Source of the DNA: Rothia nasimurium
GTDB taxonomy: Bacteria; Actinomycetota; Actinomycetes; Actinomycetales; Micrococcaceae
NCBI RefSeq assembly: GCF_928381705.1
Contig: NZ_CAKMSR010000004.1
Location: forward strand, 62,001 to 126,000
Reading direction: 5' to 3'
Length of the DNA: 64,000 nt
Below, one piece after another: positions 1-7,214 of the stretch (position 1 is the stretch's first letter; the number at the start of each line of letters is the position of its first letter). The translations under genes and the position numbers were made by a program. Under the pieces are notes generated by a model, which had not been told where the DNA came from, ran no database searches, and worked only from the letters and a program-made list of their open reading frames with translations.

Positions 1-161
1 CGATGCAGGACGCGGACGCCGCTATGAAGGCCGGCGACTGGGCCGCCTACGGTGAAGCCCAGACCCGCCTGAACGAGGCTCTGCAGCGCGCCATTGATGC
101 TGAAGGTATCGAGGGTACTGCCACCACCGAGGCAAGCCCCAGCCCCTCACCCTCCAACTAG
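1..161 (+). CDS. UPF0182 family membrane protein, C-terminal end only
   Basis: The open frame enters from the left edge and ends at TAG 159-161. Only about 53 residues are visible. They read as an acidic helix containing MKAGDWAAYGEAQTRL, followed by a Thr/Ser/Pro-rich tail. The GDW-YGEAQ-RL pattern is typical of the extreme C terminus of UPF0182 (COG1615) proteins, which are large actinobacterial membrane proteins of unknown function with several N-terminal transmembrane segments and a big extracytoplasmic domain. None of those earlier domains is in the window, so the call rests on the tail alone. A strong hairpin follows at 191-236, so the gene ends its transcription unit. Confidence 0.75.
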   Translation, partial: MQDADAAMKAGDWAAYGEAQTRLNEALQRAIDAEGIEGTATTEASPSPSPSN

Positions 162-190
162 GAGTTAGGCTGTAGCAGGCTTAGGTAGAT

Positions 191-236
191 AAGGACGCCG
201 CCTCCCGCACTCAGCGGGCAGGTGGCGTCCTTTTGT
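191..236 (+). terminator. Rho-independent terminator with AGGACGCC arms
   Basis: Arms AAGGACGCCGCC (191-202) and GGTGGCGTCCTT (221-232) pair with one G:T wobble and are followed by TTTT. It closes the UPF0182 gene. The same AGGACGCC/GGCGTCCT arm pair recurs in three other intergenic hairpins of this window. Confidence 0.8.
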
Positions 237-307
237 GTAGAGTGCATCACAAATGCCAGTTTTGGCTTGCGCTGTGTTGGTGAAGCGCGTATAGTTATAT
301 GAGTCGC

Positions 308-384
308 CGCGGGGTGGAGCAGTTCGGTAGCTCGCCGGGCTCATAACCCGGAGGCCGCAGGTTCAAATCCTGCCCCCGCAACCA
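308..384 (+). tRNA. Initiator tRNA-fMet (CAT)
   Basis: A complete cloverleaf is visible. The acceptor begins CGCGGGG and ends CCCCGCA, the T arm is GCAGG/CCTGC around TTCAAAT, and CCA is encoded at 382-384. The anticodon loop CTCATAA carries CAT. Two initiator hallmarks are present: an unpaired C1-A72 at the top of the acceptor stem, and three consecutive G:C pairs (GGG/CCC) flanking the anticodon loop. The RNA delivers formyl-methionine to start codons. It is followed directly by a terminator. A helix-turn-helix frame on the opposite strand ends inside its T arm. Confidence 0.97.
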
Positions 385-710
385 AATAAGTCGTCCCGTT
401 CGGTATGAATCCGATCGGGGCGACTTTTTTTCTTGCCCTTTTCATCTTCCATATATTCGGAAGTGGGTACACGAGAGACTAGAAATGAGTCGCCTAGTAG
501 CTCACTAAGAGAAAGATTTAGAATCCCGCCAATGCTCAGAAGTTCGTTCATTGTAAACGAAACCTCAGCGCGCATTTTGAGTGAGACATTAGCAGCGCTA
601 ATGCTAAGACGATTAGCGAGCTCCTTCTGGGATAGGCCTTCTCGGCTTAGGGCTGGCTTGATTTTGCGAGTTATAACTTGATTGACCCCAATTGATAGGG
701 GACTAGGGGT
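363..710 (-). pseudogene. XRE-type HTH regulator fragment, no usual start codon, runs into tRNA-fMet
   Basis: The frame is open from just inside a TAA (711-713) down to a TGA at 363-365. It encodes a recognisable Cro/CI-type helix-turn-helix: LSREGLSQKELANRLSISA, then a recognition helix, then LSIGGILNLSLSELLG. No ATG, GTG or TTG occurs in frame before the HTH; the first ATG (575) lies after the recognition helix. A rare ATT start at 690-692 would be needed. The C terminus reads through the tRNA terminator, and its stop lies in the tRNA T arm. I read this as a phage- or island-type regulator truncated by recombination at the tRNA 3' end. A functional protein with a rare start is possible but less likely. 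Confidence 0.5.
388..431 (+). terminator. Terminator of tRNA-fMet
   Basis: Inverted arms AAGTCGTCCCG and CGGGGCGACTT (388-398, 416-426) are followed by a run of T. This is the transcription stop of the initiator tRNA. The opposite-strand HTH frame reads through it. Confidence 0.85.
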
Positions 711-729
711 TTATAACTGAGGAAGTAAA

Positions 730-777
730 ATAAAAAGAAACCATATCATTCCATGTCATGCAGAATGATATGGTTTC
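730..777 (-). terminator. Terminator downstream of the 85-residue membrane protein
   Basis: A perfect 15-bp inverted repeat (737-751 with 763-777, arm GAAACCATATCATTC) is followed on the minus strand by TTTTTATTTTA. It lies 22 bp beyond the stop of the gene at 799-1056, so it ends the leftward small-peptide transcription unit. Confidence 0.85.
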
Positions 778-798
778 CTTGTCAAGTGGCGGAGAGCT

Positions 799-1056
799 CT
801 AATCCTTGTTCCTGCCGATGTTCTTCTGTAGATATTCGAACCAGCCAAAAAAATTGAGCGCTAGTACGCAGGGTATTACATAGAGCAAGAGCCCTGTCCA
901 GGAGAAGGTTATGTCCTCAGTGCTGTTTCTGACCAAGAGGTCTATGTTGAACTGGAGTCGTAGGAAGTAGATGAAAAGTCCTAGTGCTAGCCCAAAAATG
1001 TTCAATGGAACAAGGTGTTTCCAGAGGGTATCTTTCGAACGGGTTGTATTGCTCAT
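799..1056 (-). CDS. Small two-helix membrane protein, unknown function
   Basis: 85 residues. The N terminus is polar (MSNTTRSKDTLWKH). Two hydrophobic segments follow, at about residues 15-32 (VPLNIFGLALGLFIYFL) and about 52-70 (WTGLLLYVIPCVLALNFF), and the tail is charged (YLQKNIGRNKD). It therefore looks like an integral membrane protein with two helices. I do not recognise the family. The ATG (1054-1056) directly abuts the TAA of a short frame ending at 1057, which suggests translational coupling. A strong terminator follows the gene. Base composition is clearly more AT-rich than the core genes, which fits an accessory origin. Confidence 0.6.
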   Translation of the reverse strand: MSNTTRSKDTLWKHLVPLNIFGLALGLFIYFLRLQFNIDLLVRNSTEDITFSWTGLLLYVIPCVLALNFFGWFEYLQKNIGRNKD

Positions 1057-1269
1057 TTATACTCTCAGATCTTTGCAAGCGTTGACGATAGCCGTGTAGC
1101 TTATGACACGTCCAAGGAGAAAACTCATTTCTTTGCCCCATCTTTCTGTAACTATGTCTTGCGTATTTTATTGGTCTTGGTTATTGAGGATTTCGCTCAT
1201 TCCTTGTGCAAACTCGGTAACTCCACCTATTAAAAACGTAAGCCTCAAGAGTAAACGTCCTTGATGAAA
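1057..1269 (-). pseudogene. Possible small gene split by one in-frame TAA
   Basis: One reading frame runs from just after a TGA (1270-1272) to a TAA at 1057-1059, interrupted only by a TAA at 1168-1170. The first part is hydrophobic and then polar, ending in EFAQGMSEILNNQDQ. The second part includes MSFLLGRVISYTAIVNACKD. The last stop abuts the ATG of the following membrane-protein gene (TAAATG). The second half alone, 23 codons from ATG 1126-1128, could act as a coupling or leader peptide. No convincing ribosome binding site is seen for either part. Both readings, a nonsense-mutated gene or chance frames, remain open. Confidence 0.3.
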
Positions 1270-1279
1270 TCAGGGAAGG

Positions 1280-1429
1280 CTAGTTGTCTAGAGGTTCACT
1301 AGCATCGTGCTCATTGAGTACTTTGATAGTTGCTGCAACCGTGGTAGCTGTCAGTACTGAGATGCTTGCGCTCGCTGCCACCAGGGTTGTGGCTATCGGG
1401 GTAATTAAATGTCTGGAATTCATCACCAT
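1280..1429 (-). CDS. 49-residue single-helix membrane peptide
   Basis: A short gene with good expression signals. ATG at 1427-1429 follows AAGGTGAACG (an AGGTG-type ribosome site), and a TACACT -10 hexamer lies at 1448-1453 on the same strand, giving a leader of only about a dozen bases. The protein starts MVMNSRHLITP. It has one hydrophobic Ala/Thr/Val-rich helix at about residues 10-34 and ends in an acidic tail, HDASEPLDN. It could be a small membrane or secreted peptide; no family is recognised. It heads the leftward unit that includes the 85-residue membrane protein. An alternative start is the ATG two codons later (1421-1423). Confidence 0.5.
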   Translation of the reverse strand: MVMNSRHLITPIATTLVAASASISVLTATTVAATIKVLNEHDASEPLDN

Positions 1430-1709
1430 CGTTCACCTTTCCGCTTTAGTGTAGCAAAAATCTGTTTGTTTTTACCCACCCTTTTTTAGGTTGCATGATT
1501 GTGACGAAGGGTTGAGTTTCATTGTTTGAGCAGGTTCGTGACTTGAGTTGAACTTTTGTGATGTAAAACTTATTAAAAATTTAAATAATTAATGTGTGCA
1601 GTCGTACCTGAAATGCTTTACCGTGATACTTTTTAGTGTCACTCATTCGCGCCAGCTTTGGGCTCGCACCCCGTGAAGGCTGGCCATCACTGCAAGAGGA
1701 GCAACAAGT
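1430..1709. promoter_or_regulatory. AT-rich intergenic region between divergent small genes
   Basis: 280 bp without a gene. On the minus strand a TACACT -10 (1448-1453) serves the 49-residue peptide. The centre (about 1565-1590) is a run of A and T. On the plus strand a GATACT-like -10 lies near 1625. It is followed by an imperfect inverted repeat (GTGATAC...GTGTCAC) and a hairpin with GCCAGC/GCTGGC arms at about 1651-1684, just before the ribosome site GAGGAG of the broken secreted gene at 1710. Confidence 0.45.
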
Positions 1710-1942
1710 ATGACTGTTGCCAATAGAAGAACCCTAACTCGCGGAGCTCTCTGGGCTGCGCCCGTCCTCCTGGCATCTGCTACGATTCCTGCCTATGCTG
1801 CCTCCCAGCTGGGAACCGCAAAGACAACCGCAGGCAAGTACTACCATATGGTTTCCACGACAACTCGACCACCGTCATGACCTATTTCGATGCCAACGGC
1901 AAGCAGACCTTCACCAAGAACACAGGTCCTTCCGGTATCTAG
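1710..1942 (+). pseudogene. Tat-signal secreted protein, frameshifted
   Basis: ATG 1710 has a good ribosome site (GAGGAGCAACAAGT) and opens with a twin-arginine signal, NRRTLTRGALWAAPVLLASA, ending AYA-AS near residue 31. The start frame stops at TGA 1878-1880. From about 1850 the frame offset by one base carries the plausible continuation GFHDNSTTVMTYFDANGKQ, ending at TAG 1940-1942. So one small indel near 1840-1850 splits a secreted protein of about 77 residues. The signal peptide is closely similar to that of the broken gene at 3574-4486 (both RRTL-RGA-WAAP), so the two are probably paralogues. Decay, phase variation or a sequencing error could all explain the shift. Confidence 0.6.
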
Positions 1943-1970
1943 GTAGGCATTGCCTATCGTTAACTAGCTG

Positions 1971-2007
1971 TACACTGTGAGGGTGCTGAATTCTTCTTGG
2001 CACCCTC
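1971..2007 (+). promoter_or_regulatory. Lipase promoter (-10) and 5' hairpin
   Basis: A TACACT -10 hexamer lies at 1971-1976. It is followed by a perfect 8-bp hairpin GAGGGTGC/GCACCCTC (1979-1986, 2000-2007). The start site would fall within the left arm, so the mRNA would begin at or inside the hairpin. No good -35 is seen. Confidence 0.4.
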
Positions 2008-2033
2008 ACTCGCATTTGTTTATTAGGGAACTC

Positions 2034-3413
2034 ATGTCTAAATACACACCACGCCACGCCGCGCCCAAAAACACTGGCAAACGCCGGGCAACCGCCCTCT
2101 CACTCACCGCTCTGCTGGCCCTGAGCATGGCCCCGGCCAACGCAACTGACACCGCGCCCCTGACAGAAAACAGCCAGGCCGTACAAGAAGCAGAAGCGCT
2201 CATTCAAGAAGCCCTCACCAGTGAAGGCAGCAGCCCTGCAGTCATCTACAACGATGCCCCCGAAGCGCTCACTAGCGTAAACTTCTACGACGCTCCGGCC
2301 CAGCTGCCCACCGCTAACGGTGCCCTCATCAAGAAGGAAAACTTCACCTTCAAGGTCGACGCCAACAACGTCATCGCCCACCCCGTAGCCCAGGCCCAGC
2401 GGATTATGTACAAGTCCACCGACCATCTGGGTAACCCCGTGGCGGTCACCGGCACCGCGCTCACCACCACCAAGCGCTGGAGCGGCCCCGGCGAGCGTCC
2501 TATCATCGCCATGGCCCCCGGCACCCAGGGCATCGGGGACTCCTGCGCCCCCTCCAACCAGTTCGCAGCGGGAACCGAGTACGAGAGCCTGGTCGTTACC
2601 TCCTTGCTGAACGCGGGCTACAACGTCGTCATCACCGACTACATCGGCCTGGGCACCGCTGGCACCCACAGCTACCTCAACCGCGTTGACCAGGGCAATG
2701 CGGTGCTGGACGCTGCCCGCGCAGCTACCGCCGTTGACCTCGGCCTGGGTAGCGCTACCTCACCCATCGGTCTCTGGGGCTACTCCCAGGGTGGCGGCGC
2801 GGTGGCGTCCGCCGGTGAACTCCAGGCTAGCTACGCCCCTGAACTCAACCTCAAGGGTATCTACGCCGGCGCCGTCCCGGCTAACCTGCAGGCCGTTACC
2901 AGCTTCATCGACGGCGGTCTTTACACCGGTTTTTCCCTGATGGGCGTAGTAGGCCTGGCCGATAGCTACGGCATCGACCTGAGCCACAAACTCTCAGCCG
3001 AAGGGCAGGCTGCCCTTGAGACAGTGCGTGACCAGTGCACCCTAGACGCCGTCGGAACCTTTGGTTTCAAGAACACCCGCACCCTCACCGCCAGCGGCCA
3101 GACCCTGGCCCGCGAAATGACCACCGACCCCCAGGTCTCCCAGATCATGGCGCAGAATAACCTGGGACAGCAGGGGCGGCACCCCGACGTGCCAATCCTT
3201 ATCGCATCCTCCTGGGGCGATGACGTGATCCCCTACCAGACCAACCGTCAGCTGGCTGCCAACTACTGCCAGCAGGGTTCTCGGGTCACCTTCTATACTC
3301 TGGCAGGTGTCACCCACGTTGCCGGTATTTTTGAAGGCATCCCCCGCGGTCTGATTTTCCTGGATCGTCAGTTCAAGGGGCTCTCCAGCATCAACTCCTG
3401 CTGGCAGTTCTAG
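2034..3413 (+). CDS. Secreted lipase (LIP / secretory lipase family)
   Basis: Predicted secreted alpha/beta-hydrolase that cleaves ester bonds of lipids. I chose ATG 2034 (MSKYTPRHAAPK) because AGGGA lies just upstream; an in-frame ATG at 1977 would overlap the promoter. Residues 1 to about 38 form a signal peptide: a basic start, a hydrophobic LTALLALSMAP core and an ANA-TDT cleavage site. The nucleophile elbow GYSQGG puts the catalytic Ser at about residue 251. A likely acid lies in SSWGDDVIPY and a likely histidine in AGVTHVAGIF, both near the C terminus. The length of 459 residues fits the PF03583 family. It is monocistronic, with a bidirectional terminator after it, and sits between two broken Tat-secreted genes in an accessory stretch. 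Substrate is not determinable; skin or oral lipids are an inference. Confidence 0.85.
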   Translation: MSKYTPRHAAPKNTGKRRATALSLTALLALSMAPANATDTAPLTENSQAVQEAEALIQEALTSEGSSPAVIYNDAPEALTSVNFYDAPAQLPTANGALIKKENFTFKVDANNVIAHPVAQAQRIMYKSTDHLGNPVAVTGTALTTTKRWSGPGERPIIAMAPGTQGIGDSCAPSNQFAAGTEYESLVVTSLLNAGYNVVITDYIGLGTAGTHSYLNRVDQGNAVLDAARAATAVDLGLGSATSPIGLWGYSQGGGAVASAGELQASYAPELNLKGIYAGAVPANLQAVTSFIDGGLYTGFSLMGVVGLADSYGIDLSHKLSAEGQAALETVRDQCTLDAVGTFGFKNTRTLTASGQTLAREMTTDPQVSQIMAQNNLGQQGRHPDVPILIASSWGDDVIPYQTNRQLAANYCQQGSRVTFYTLAGVTHVAGIFEGIPRGLIFLDRQFKGLSSINSCWQF

Positions 3414-3437
3414 CTTTTTATAAAACGTACATATAAC

Positions 3438-3477
3438 AATAGGCCCGGGCAGGGCACTACTCCTGCTCGGGCCTATT
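3438..3477. terminator. Bidirectional terminator
   Basis: Near-perfect arms AATAGGCCCGGGCAGG and CCTGCTCGGGCCTATT (3438-3453, 3462-3477). It lies between the rightward lipase and the leftward broken secreted gene. Confidence 0.8.
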
Positions 3478-3573
3478 GCACGTCTTTTTCAGGTGCCTCT
3501 CTCACAACTGAGAGGCTGACTCACGGTATAGGCTGCTCCTTACTCTCTGTTGATTAGATTAGATGGAAAAGAA

Positions 3574-4486
3574 TTAGATACCTGCTGACAGATAGCTGAC
3601 GACGCCCCAGGGGGAGGTTACGGTAACTCGATACTGAGTCTTAATGACTGCTCCGCTGGTGGTGGCGGTATCGCCGAAAGTAGCTGCCGGCATGCGGGTC
3701 ATGAAAGACACCACGCTGGCACCGGCCTGACCGTTGGCAATGTTGCTCATGACCTCAATATCCCAGCTCCAGCCGTCGCGGCCGTCTGCGGTGGTGTAGT
3801 GGTTGCCGTAGCCCCAGGTATGCATGGTGTTCTTCGTGACCATAGGAGCTTCTGCAAAACGCAGGTAGTTGTAGAGCTTTGCATAGGTGGTGTCTGCACC
3901 CTTGAAGTCGTCGTTGAGGCGAATCATGGGGACGTTTGCACCAAGTCCACGGGTGCCGTTGGAGCCATAACTTGCACCGCCGTTAGTAAAAATAAAGCGG
4001 TCACTACCGGTAGGGGTGGGGCGATAGACCACATCACCTGCAACGTTTTCGATAGTTACAGAAATGATGGTTCCCTGGCCTACACCATCGATACCGTTAA
4101 CTGAGTTGATGTTAGCATCAGACTTACCGCCTGCCGGATAGGTCGGAGGCCAGGTGTTGGCGGTTGCGTTTGATCTAGCGAGGGGGTTGCCTGCCTGAGC
4201 GGTAGGCAGCGAGTTGTCGAAAGAGAAAGCCTGCAGCCCGTTAACACAGCTGCTGGTGGGATAGACAGCCCACTCGAGTTCTTTGGCAACGGTGCCGGTG
4301 AAGTTGCCCTGAGAAGGCCAGACATTGGACCAGGGGGGGCAGAAACAATTTTGCCGTAGGTGCAGTCGTCTTCTACCGGGGGTGTGGACGCAGCAAAAGC
4401 AGGTACAGATGTGCTGGCAAGAATGACGGGGCTGCCCAGGCTGCTCCGCGTGCCAGGGTGCGACGCTGGATCTGAGGTGTAGTCAT
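3574..4486 (-). pseudogene. Tat-signal secreted surface protein with at least three frameshifts
   Basis: ATG 4484-4486 has ribosome site AGAGGA and opens MTTPQIQRRTLARGAAWAAP, a twin-arginine signal. The frame then shifts near 4432, where one G appears to be missing from a run of four. It continues in a second frame as ILASTSVPAFAASTPPVEDD with CTYGKIVSAPP. It shifts again at a run of seven G (about 4332-4338, plus strand) into ...WSNVWPSQGNFTGTVAKELEW. It shifts once more near 4190-4210 into the long final frame ending at 3574, which contains GDVVYRPTPTGSDRFIFTNG and DGRDGWSWDIEVMSN. Restored, this would be a protein of about 300 residues, secreted folded by Tat and perhaps surface-exposed. 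I do not recognise its domain. Homopolymer positions make phase variation or sequencing error possible alternatives to decay. Confidence 0.65.
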
Positions 4487-4754
4487 GGTAGTTTTCCTCT
4501 AGTGGTGGTGCAAGGTTATGGATGATTCTGCAACAGCTGTTGAAACAACCGTATCACCAAATCGTTTATTTGACACGTCCGTGTTCGAATCCTGGAGGAA
4601 GTTTTTCTGTTGCTACATAGAAAAAGCCTAGTCATATCTTTTTTGTCTAGAAACTTTGGGCTAAAAAATTATTTTTGATATCTAGCTAACTTTGTACTTG
4701 CCCCTATGAAGGGACGTTTGTGTTTCCATCTCGAGGCGGGCGGAAAGCAAAATA
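4487..4754. other. Intergenic stretch, no gene seen
   Basis: About 270 bp upstream of the broken secreted gene. It is AT-rich between about 4610 and 4690. I see no coding region, RNA gene or clear repeat in it. It presumably holds the leftward promoter of the 4486 gene, but no convincing hexamer pair stands out. Confidence 0.4.
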
Positions 4755-4790
4755 AAAGGCTGGCCGCACCTGGTGGTGCGGCCAGCCTTT
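4755..4790. terminator. Terminator downstream of the PH-domain gene
   Basis: Perfect 16-bp arms AAAGGCTGGCCGCACC / GGTGCGGCCAGCCTTT (4755-4770, 4775-4790), with T runs in both directions. It lies 21 bp beyond the leftward stop at 4812. Confidence 0.85.
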
Positions 4791-4811
4791 GTATATGAAG
4801 ACTGAGGGAGC

Positions 4812-5234
4812 TTAGGCTGCGTGAGCCCAGTGGCCTGCAAGGTCTGCTGCCAGCAGGGTTCGCAGGGTGCTGGTGTAGTCGGCAGGGATTCGGCTAAAGC
4901 GATAGCCGTCAATAGTAAGGGTGTTGCCCAGGAAGGGGAGGTGGGTCAGCTTGGCCTGATCAAGTGCATTAAGGTCAAGTGAAACGCTGTTGCCTGCCTG
5001 GAAGGAGTTCTTGAGAATCAGGACGCGCTCGTTAGTGATGACCAACAGAGAGTCGCCAAAGCTGCCAAACTTGCCGGTGGCTACATCAACAACGGTCTCA
5101 TCGCGCACCATGGAATCTGCCATGTGCAGAGCCTTGTGGAACTTCTTGAGCCCACCGTGGGAAGAATGGCGCTTGACGGCAGAGCCCAGCGAAGCGCTGG
5201 TGTAGGTGTCGGTTGCCCAGTTTGCAAAAATCAT
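4812..5234 (-). CDS. Bacterial PH-like domain protein (YokE-like)
   Basis: 140 residues from ATG 5232-5234 (MIFANWATDTYTSA), chosen because GAGGAAGAGCACC precedes it; a frame extending to 5291 lacks such a site. The middle reads DETVVDVATGKFG, then DSLLVITNERVLIL. That is the two-strand signature of small bacterial pleckstrin-homology-like domains (PF14470 type), in which a threshold sentence (E-x-V) is followed by LxxTNxRVL. No signal peptide or membrane helix is present, so it is cytoplasmic or membrane-peripheral. Function is unknown; such domains are thought to be protein- or membrane-binding modules. It stands alone, divergent from udk, with its own terminator. Confidence 0.6.
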   Translation of the reverse strand: MIFANWATDTYTSASLGSAVKRHSSHGGLKKFHKALHMADSMVRDETVVDVATGKFGSFGDSLLVITNERVLILKNSFQAGNSVSLDLNALDQAKLTHLPFLGNTLTIDGYRFSRIPADYTSTLRTLLAADLAGHWAHAA

Positions 5235-5565
5235 GGTGCTCTTCCTCAAATGGTTGGTGGGGTGGTGTACGAGCTGTACCCAACTATACACATATTTTGT
5301 CCCCCAAAGGGCAGGTTGTAGAGAAAAAATTTGTCCCCCGCTTGTCGCATCTCCTAAATTGCTCCCTGTTTGAGCTGGTAGGCCCTATATCTGGGAAAAA
5401 GCTGGGTATTAAAGTTTGGCAAAAATTTACCTGTGAAACATATAGGTAGCGACTGGGGACAAGCTGTGCCAGGATTTTGGGGGACAAAGCCGGGTAGGTG
5501 CCGTCCCCCGGGGAGCATGCCACAATAGATAGCAGTAATACTTCGACCTATAGGGCTGCACTCAC
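5235..5565. promoter_or_regulatory. Divergent intergenic region with repeated TTTGTCCCCC motifs
   Basis: 331 bp between the leftward PH-domain gene and rightward udk. It contains TTTGTCCCCC at about 5297 and 5330, GGGGACAA at about 5455, TTTGGGGGACAAA at about 5476 and CGTCCCCCGGGG at about 5502. The first two and the fourth form inverted copies about 150-180 bp apart. They could be operator sites for a regulator of either divergent gene. No RNA gene or ORF is convincing here. Confidence 0.4.
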
Positions 5566-6186
5566 ATGAAACCCCTGATTATCGGTATCGCCGGTGGCAC
5601 CGGCTCCGGCAAGACCACCCTGACCAACTCCCTACTTGAAAAGTTTGATGGCCAGGTAGGCGTGATTTATCATGACAACTACTACAAGCGCAATGACCAC
5701 CTCACCTACGAACAGCGCTGCCTGCTGAACTATGATGCGCCCGAAGCCTTCGACAATGATCTTCTAGTGACTCACCTTAAAGCCCTCATCGAGGGGCAGA
5801 CTATCGAGACCCCTGTCTACGATTTCGCGGATCACAACCGGTCAGATGAGACTCTCATCGTTGAACCCCAGCCCATCATTATCCTCGAAGGCATCCTGAT
5901 TTTTGCTGAGCCTGAAATTCGCGACCTGTGCGATATCAAGCTCTTTGTAGATACGGACGCCGATGTGCGCATCCTGCGCCGCTTGCGCCGTGACGTGATT
6001 GAGCGCGGCCGCACCATTGAATCGGTTGAAGCCCAGTACCTCACCACCGTCAAGCCCATGCATGAGCTGCATGTAGAGCCCTCAAAGCGCTATGTAGACA
6101 TGATTATCCCCGAAGGCGTCAATGTGGTGGCTCTCGATATGCTGTTCCACCGGATTACCGGCCAGATTGGTGCCCAGGCAGGTTAG
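5566..6186 (+). CDS. udk: Uridine kinase
   Basis: Phosphorylates uridine and cytidine to UMP and CMP with ATP or GTP in pyrimidine salvage; cytosolic. The P-loop GGTGSGKT lies at residues 10-17. Uridine-kinase family motifs follow: YHDNYYKRNDHLTYEQR (substrate and lid region), NYDAPEAFDNDLL, PVYDFADHNRS and IILEGILIF, then RRLRRDVIERGRTIESV near residue 140. The length of 206 residues matches the family (about 205-215). It stands alone between a divergent PH-domain gene and a bidirectional terminator shared with pspA. Start ATG 5566 gives the canonical MKPLIIGIAGG N terminus. Confidence 0.95.
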   Translation: MKPLIIGIAGGTGSGKTTLTNSLLEKFDGQVGVIYHDNYYKRNDHLTYEQRCLLNYDAPEAFDNDLLVTHLKALIEGQTIETPVYDFADHNRSDETLIVEPQPIIILEGILIFAEPEIRDLCDIKLFVDTDADVRILRRLRRDVIERGRTIESVEAQYLTTVKPMHELHVEPSKRYVDMIIPEGVNVVALDMLFHRITGQIGAQAG

Positions 6187-6244
6187 CTCTAGCCGTAAGG
6201 CGGGGGACGAACAGTTGCAAGGGGCGTCCTTGCACTTTTAGATA

Positions 6245-6287
6245 CAGATGTGGGGCCCACCTCCTTGGGAGGTGGGCCCCACATCTG
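6245..6287. terminator. Bidirectional terminator between udk and pspA
   Basis: Perfect arms CAGATGTGGGGCCCACCT / AGGTGGGCCCCACATCTG (6245-6262, 6270-6287) between convergent udk and pspA. Confidence 0.85.
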
Positions 6288-6307
6288 CTTTAACCCTTGT
6301 AGCTGTT

Positions 6308-7024
6308 TTACTGCTTGCCGGCCTTGAGGGCTGCTAGGCGGGCTTCGAGTTCTGACTGGCGGCCGAGTTCTTCAAGGTCGTTGAACTGGGCATCGAGGGA
6401 GGACGCCGCGAGCTCCTGCTGGCCACGCACGCGGGCTTCTTCGCGGCGCACCTTGTCTTCGAAGCGGGAGATTTCGCTGGTGGGGTCCATGACGTCAAAG
6501 GCCTTGAGGGCGTCGTTGACCTGGGACTGGGCAGCGGCTGACTTCTGGCGGGCTACGAGTTCATCGCGCTTACGCTTGATTTCGTTCAGCTTCTCCTTCA
6601 TCTGGGTCAGGCCGGTCTTGAGCTGTTCAACCACGGCGGTCTGAGACTCAATCTGGGGCTTAATCGCTGAAGCTTCGTTCTCTGCCTGCATCTGGCGGCC
6701 CAGGGCGATTTTGGCCAGGTTATCGAACTTGTCGGCGTTAGCGGTGTCGCCGGCGGCGCGGAACTCGTCGGCCTTGTTGGAGGCTGCCAGGGCCTTAGCG
6801 CCCCATTCGCCTGCTTCGCGCAGGTCTTCGGCGTGGTCTTCTTCGAGCATGCGTAGGTTGCCGATGGTCTGGGCGACAGCCTGTTCTGCTTCGGCGATGT
6901 TGTTGGTGTAGTCACGCACCATCTGATCGAGCATCTTCTGGGGGTCTTCAGCGGCGTCAATCAGGGCGTTGATGTTGGCCTTGGTGAGCTGGGCGATGCG
7001 GCTGAAAATGGTCTGCTTAGCCAT
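6308..7024 (-). CDS. pspA: PspA/IM30 family phage-shock protein
   Basis: 238 residues, almost wholly alpha-helical and coiled-coil. The N terminus MAKQTIFSRIAQLTKANINA forms the amphipathic, membrane-binding helix. ALIDAAEDPQKMLDQMVRDY follows, the most conserved block of PspA/Vipp1 proteins. The rest is heptad-rich (Gln, Glu, Ala, Lys) with no membrane helix. PspA proteins oligomerise on stressed membranes and preserve membrane integrity. It lies about 190 bp downstream of, and on the same strand as, a TPM-domain membrane protein, and the two may be co-transcribed. No PspB/PspC-type partner is seen. Confidence 0.93.
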   Translation of the reverse strand: MAKQTIFSRIAQLTKANINALIDAAEDPQKMLDQMVRDYTNNIAEAEQAVAQTIGNLRMLEEDHAEDLREAGEWGAKALAASNKADEFRAAGDTANADKFDNLAKIALGRQMQAENEASAIKPQIESQTAVVEQLKTGLTQMKEKLNEIKRKRDELVARQKSAAAQSQVNDALKAFDVMDPTSEISRFEDKVRREEARVRGQQELAASSLDAQFNDLEELGRQSELEARLAALKAGKQ

Positions 7025-7214
7025 GAGGGTACCTTTCGGTGGGTGAGGAAAGCATGAGCGGGCTTGCTGTGCCTTCTTTTATTCTGTCAAGACTTGGGGC
7101 AGATGGTGGTCTGCCACACCTTGTGGTTACTACGTTGTCAGCGAAAACTAAGCCTGTGCACAGGCAGGGGGCTGTGTGCGAGCAAGAGGAGAGAGGCGGA
7201 CGGACGCCGGTGGG

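Noticed and set aside
1015-1233. Plus-strand frame of 72 codons across the small-peptide cluster
   Set aside because: No ribosome site; it overlaps better-supported leftward frames and the TAAATG coupling.
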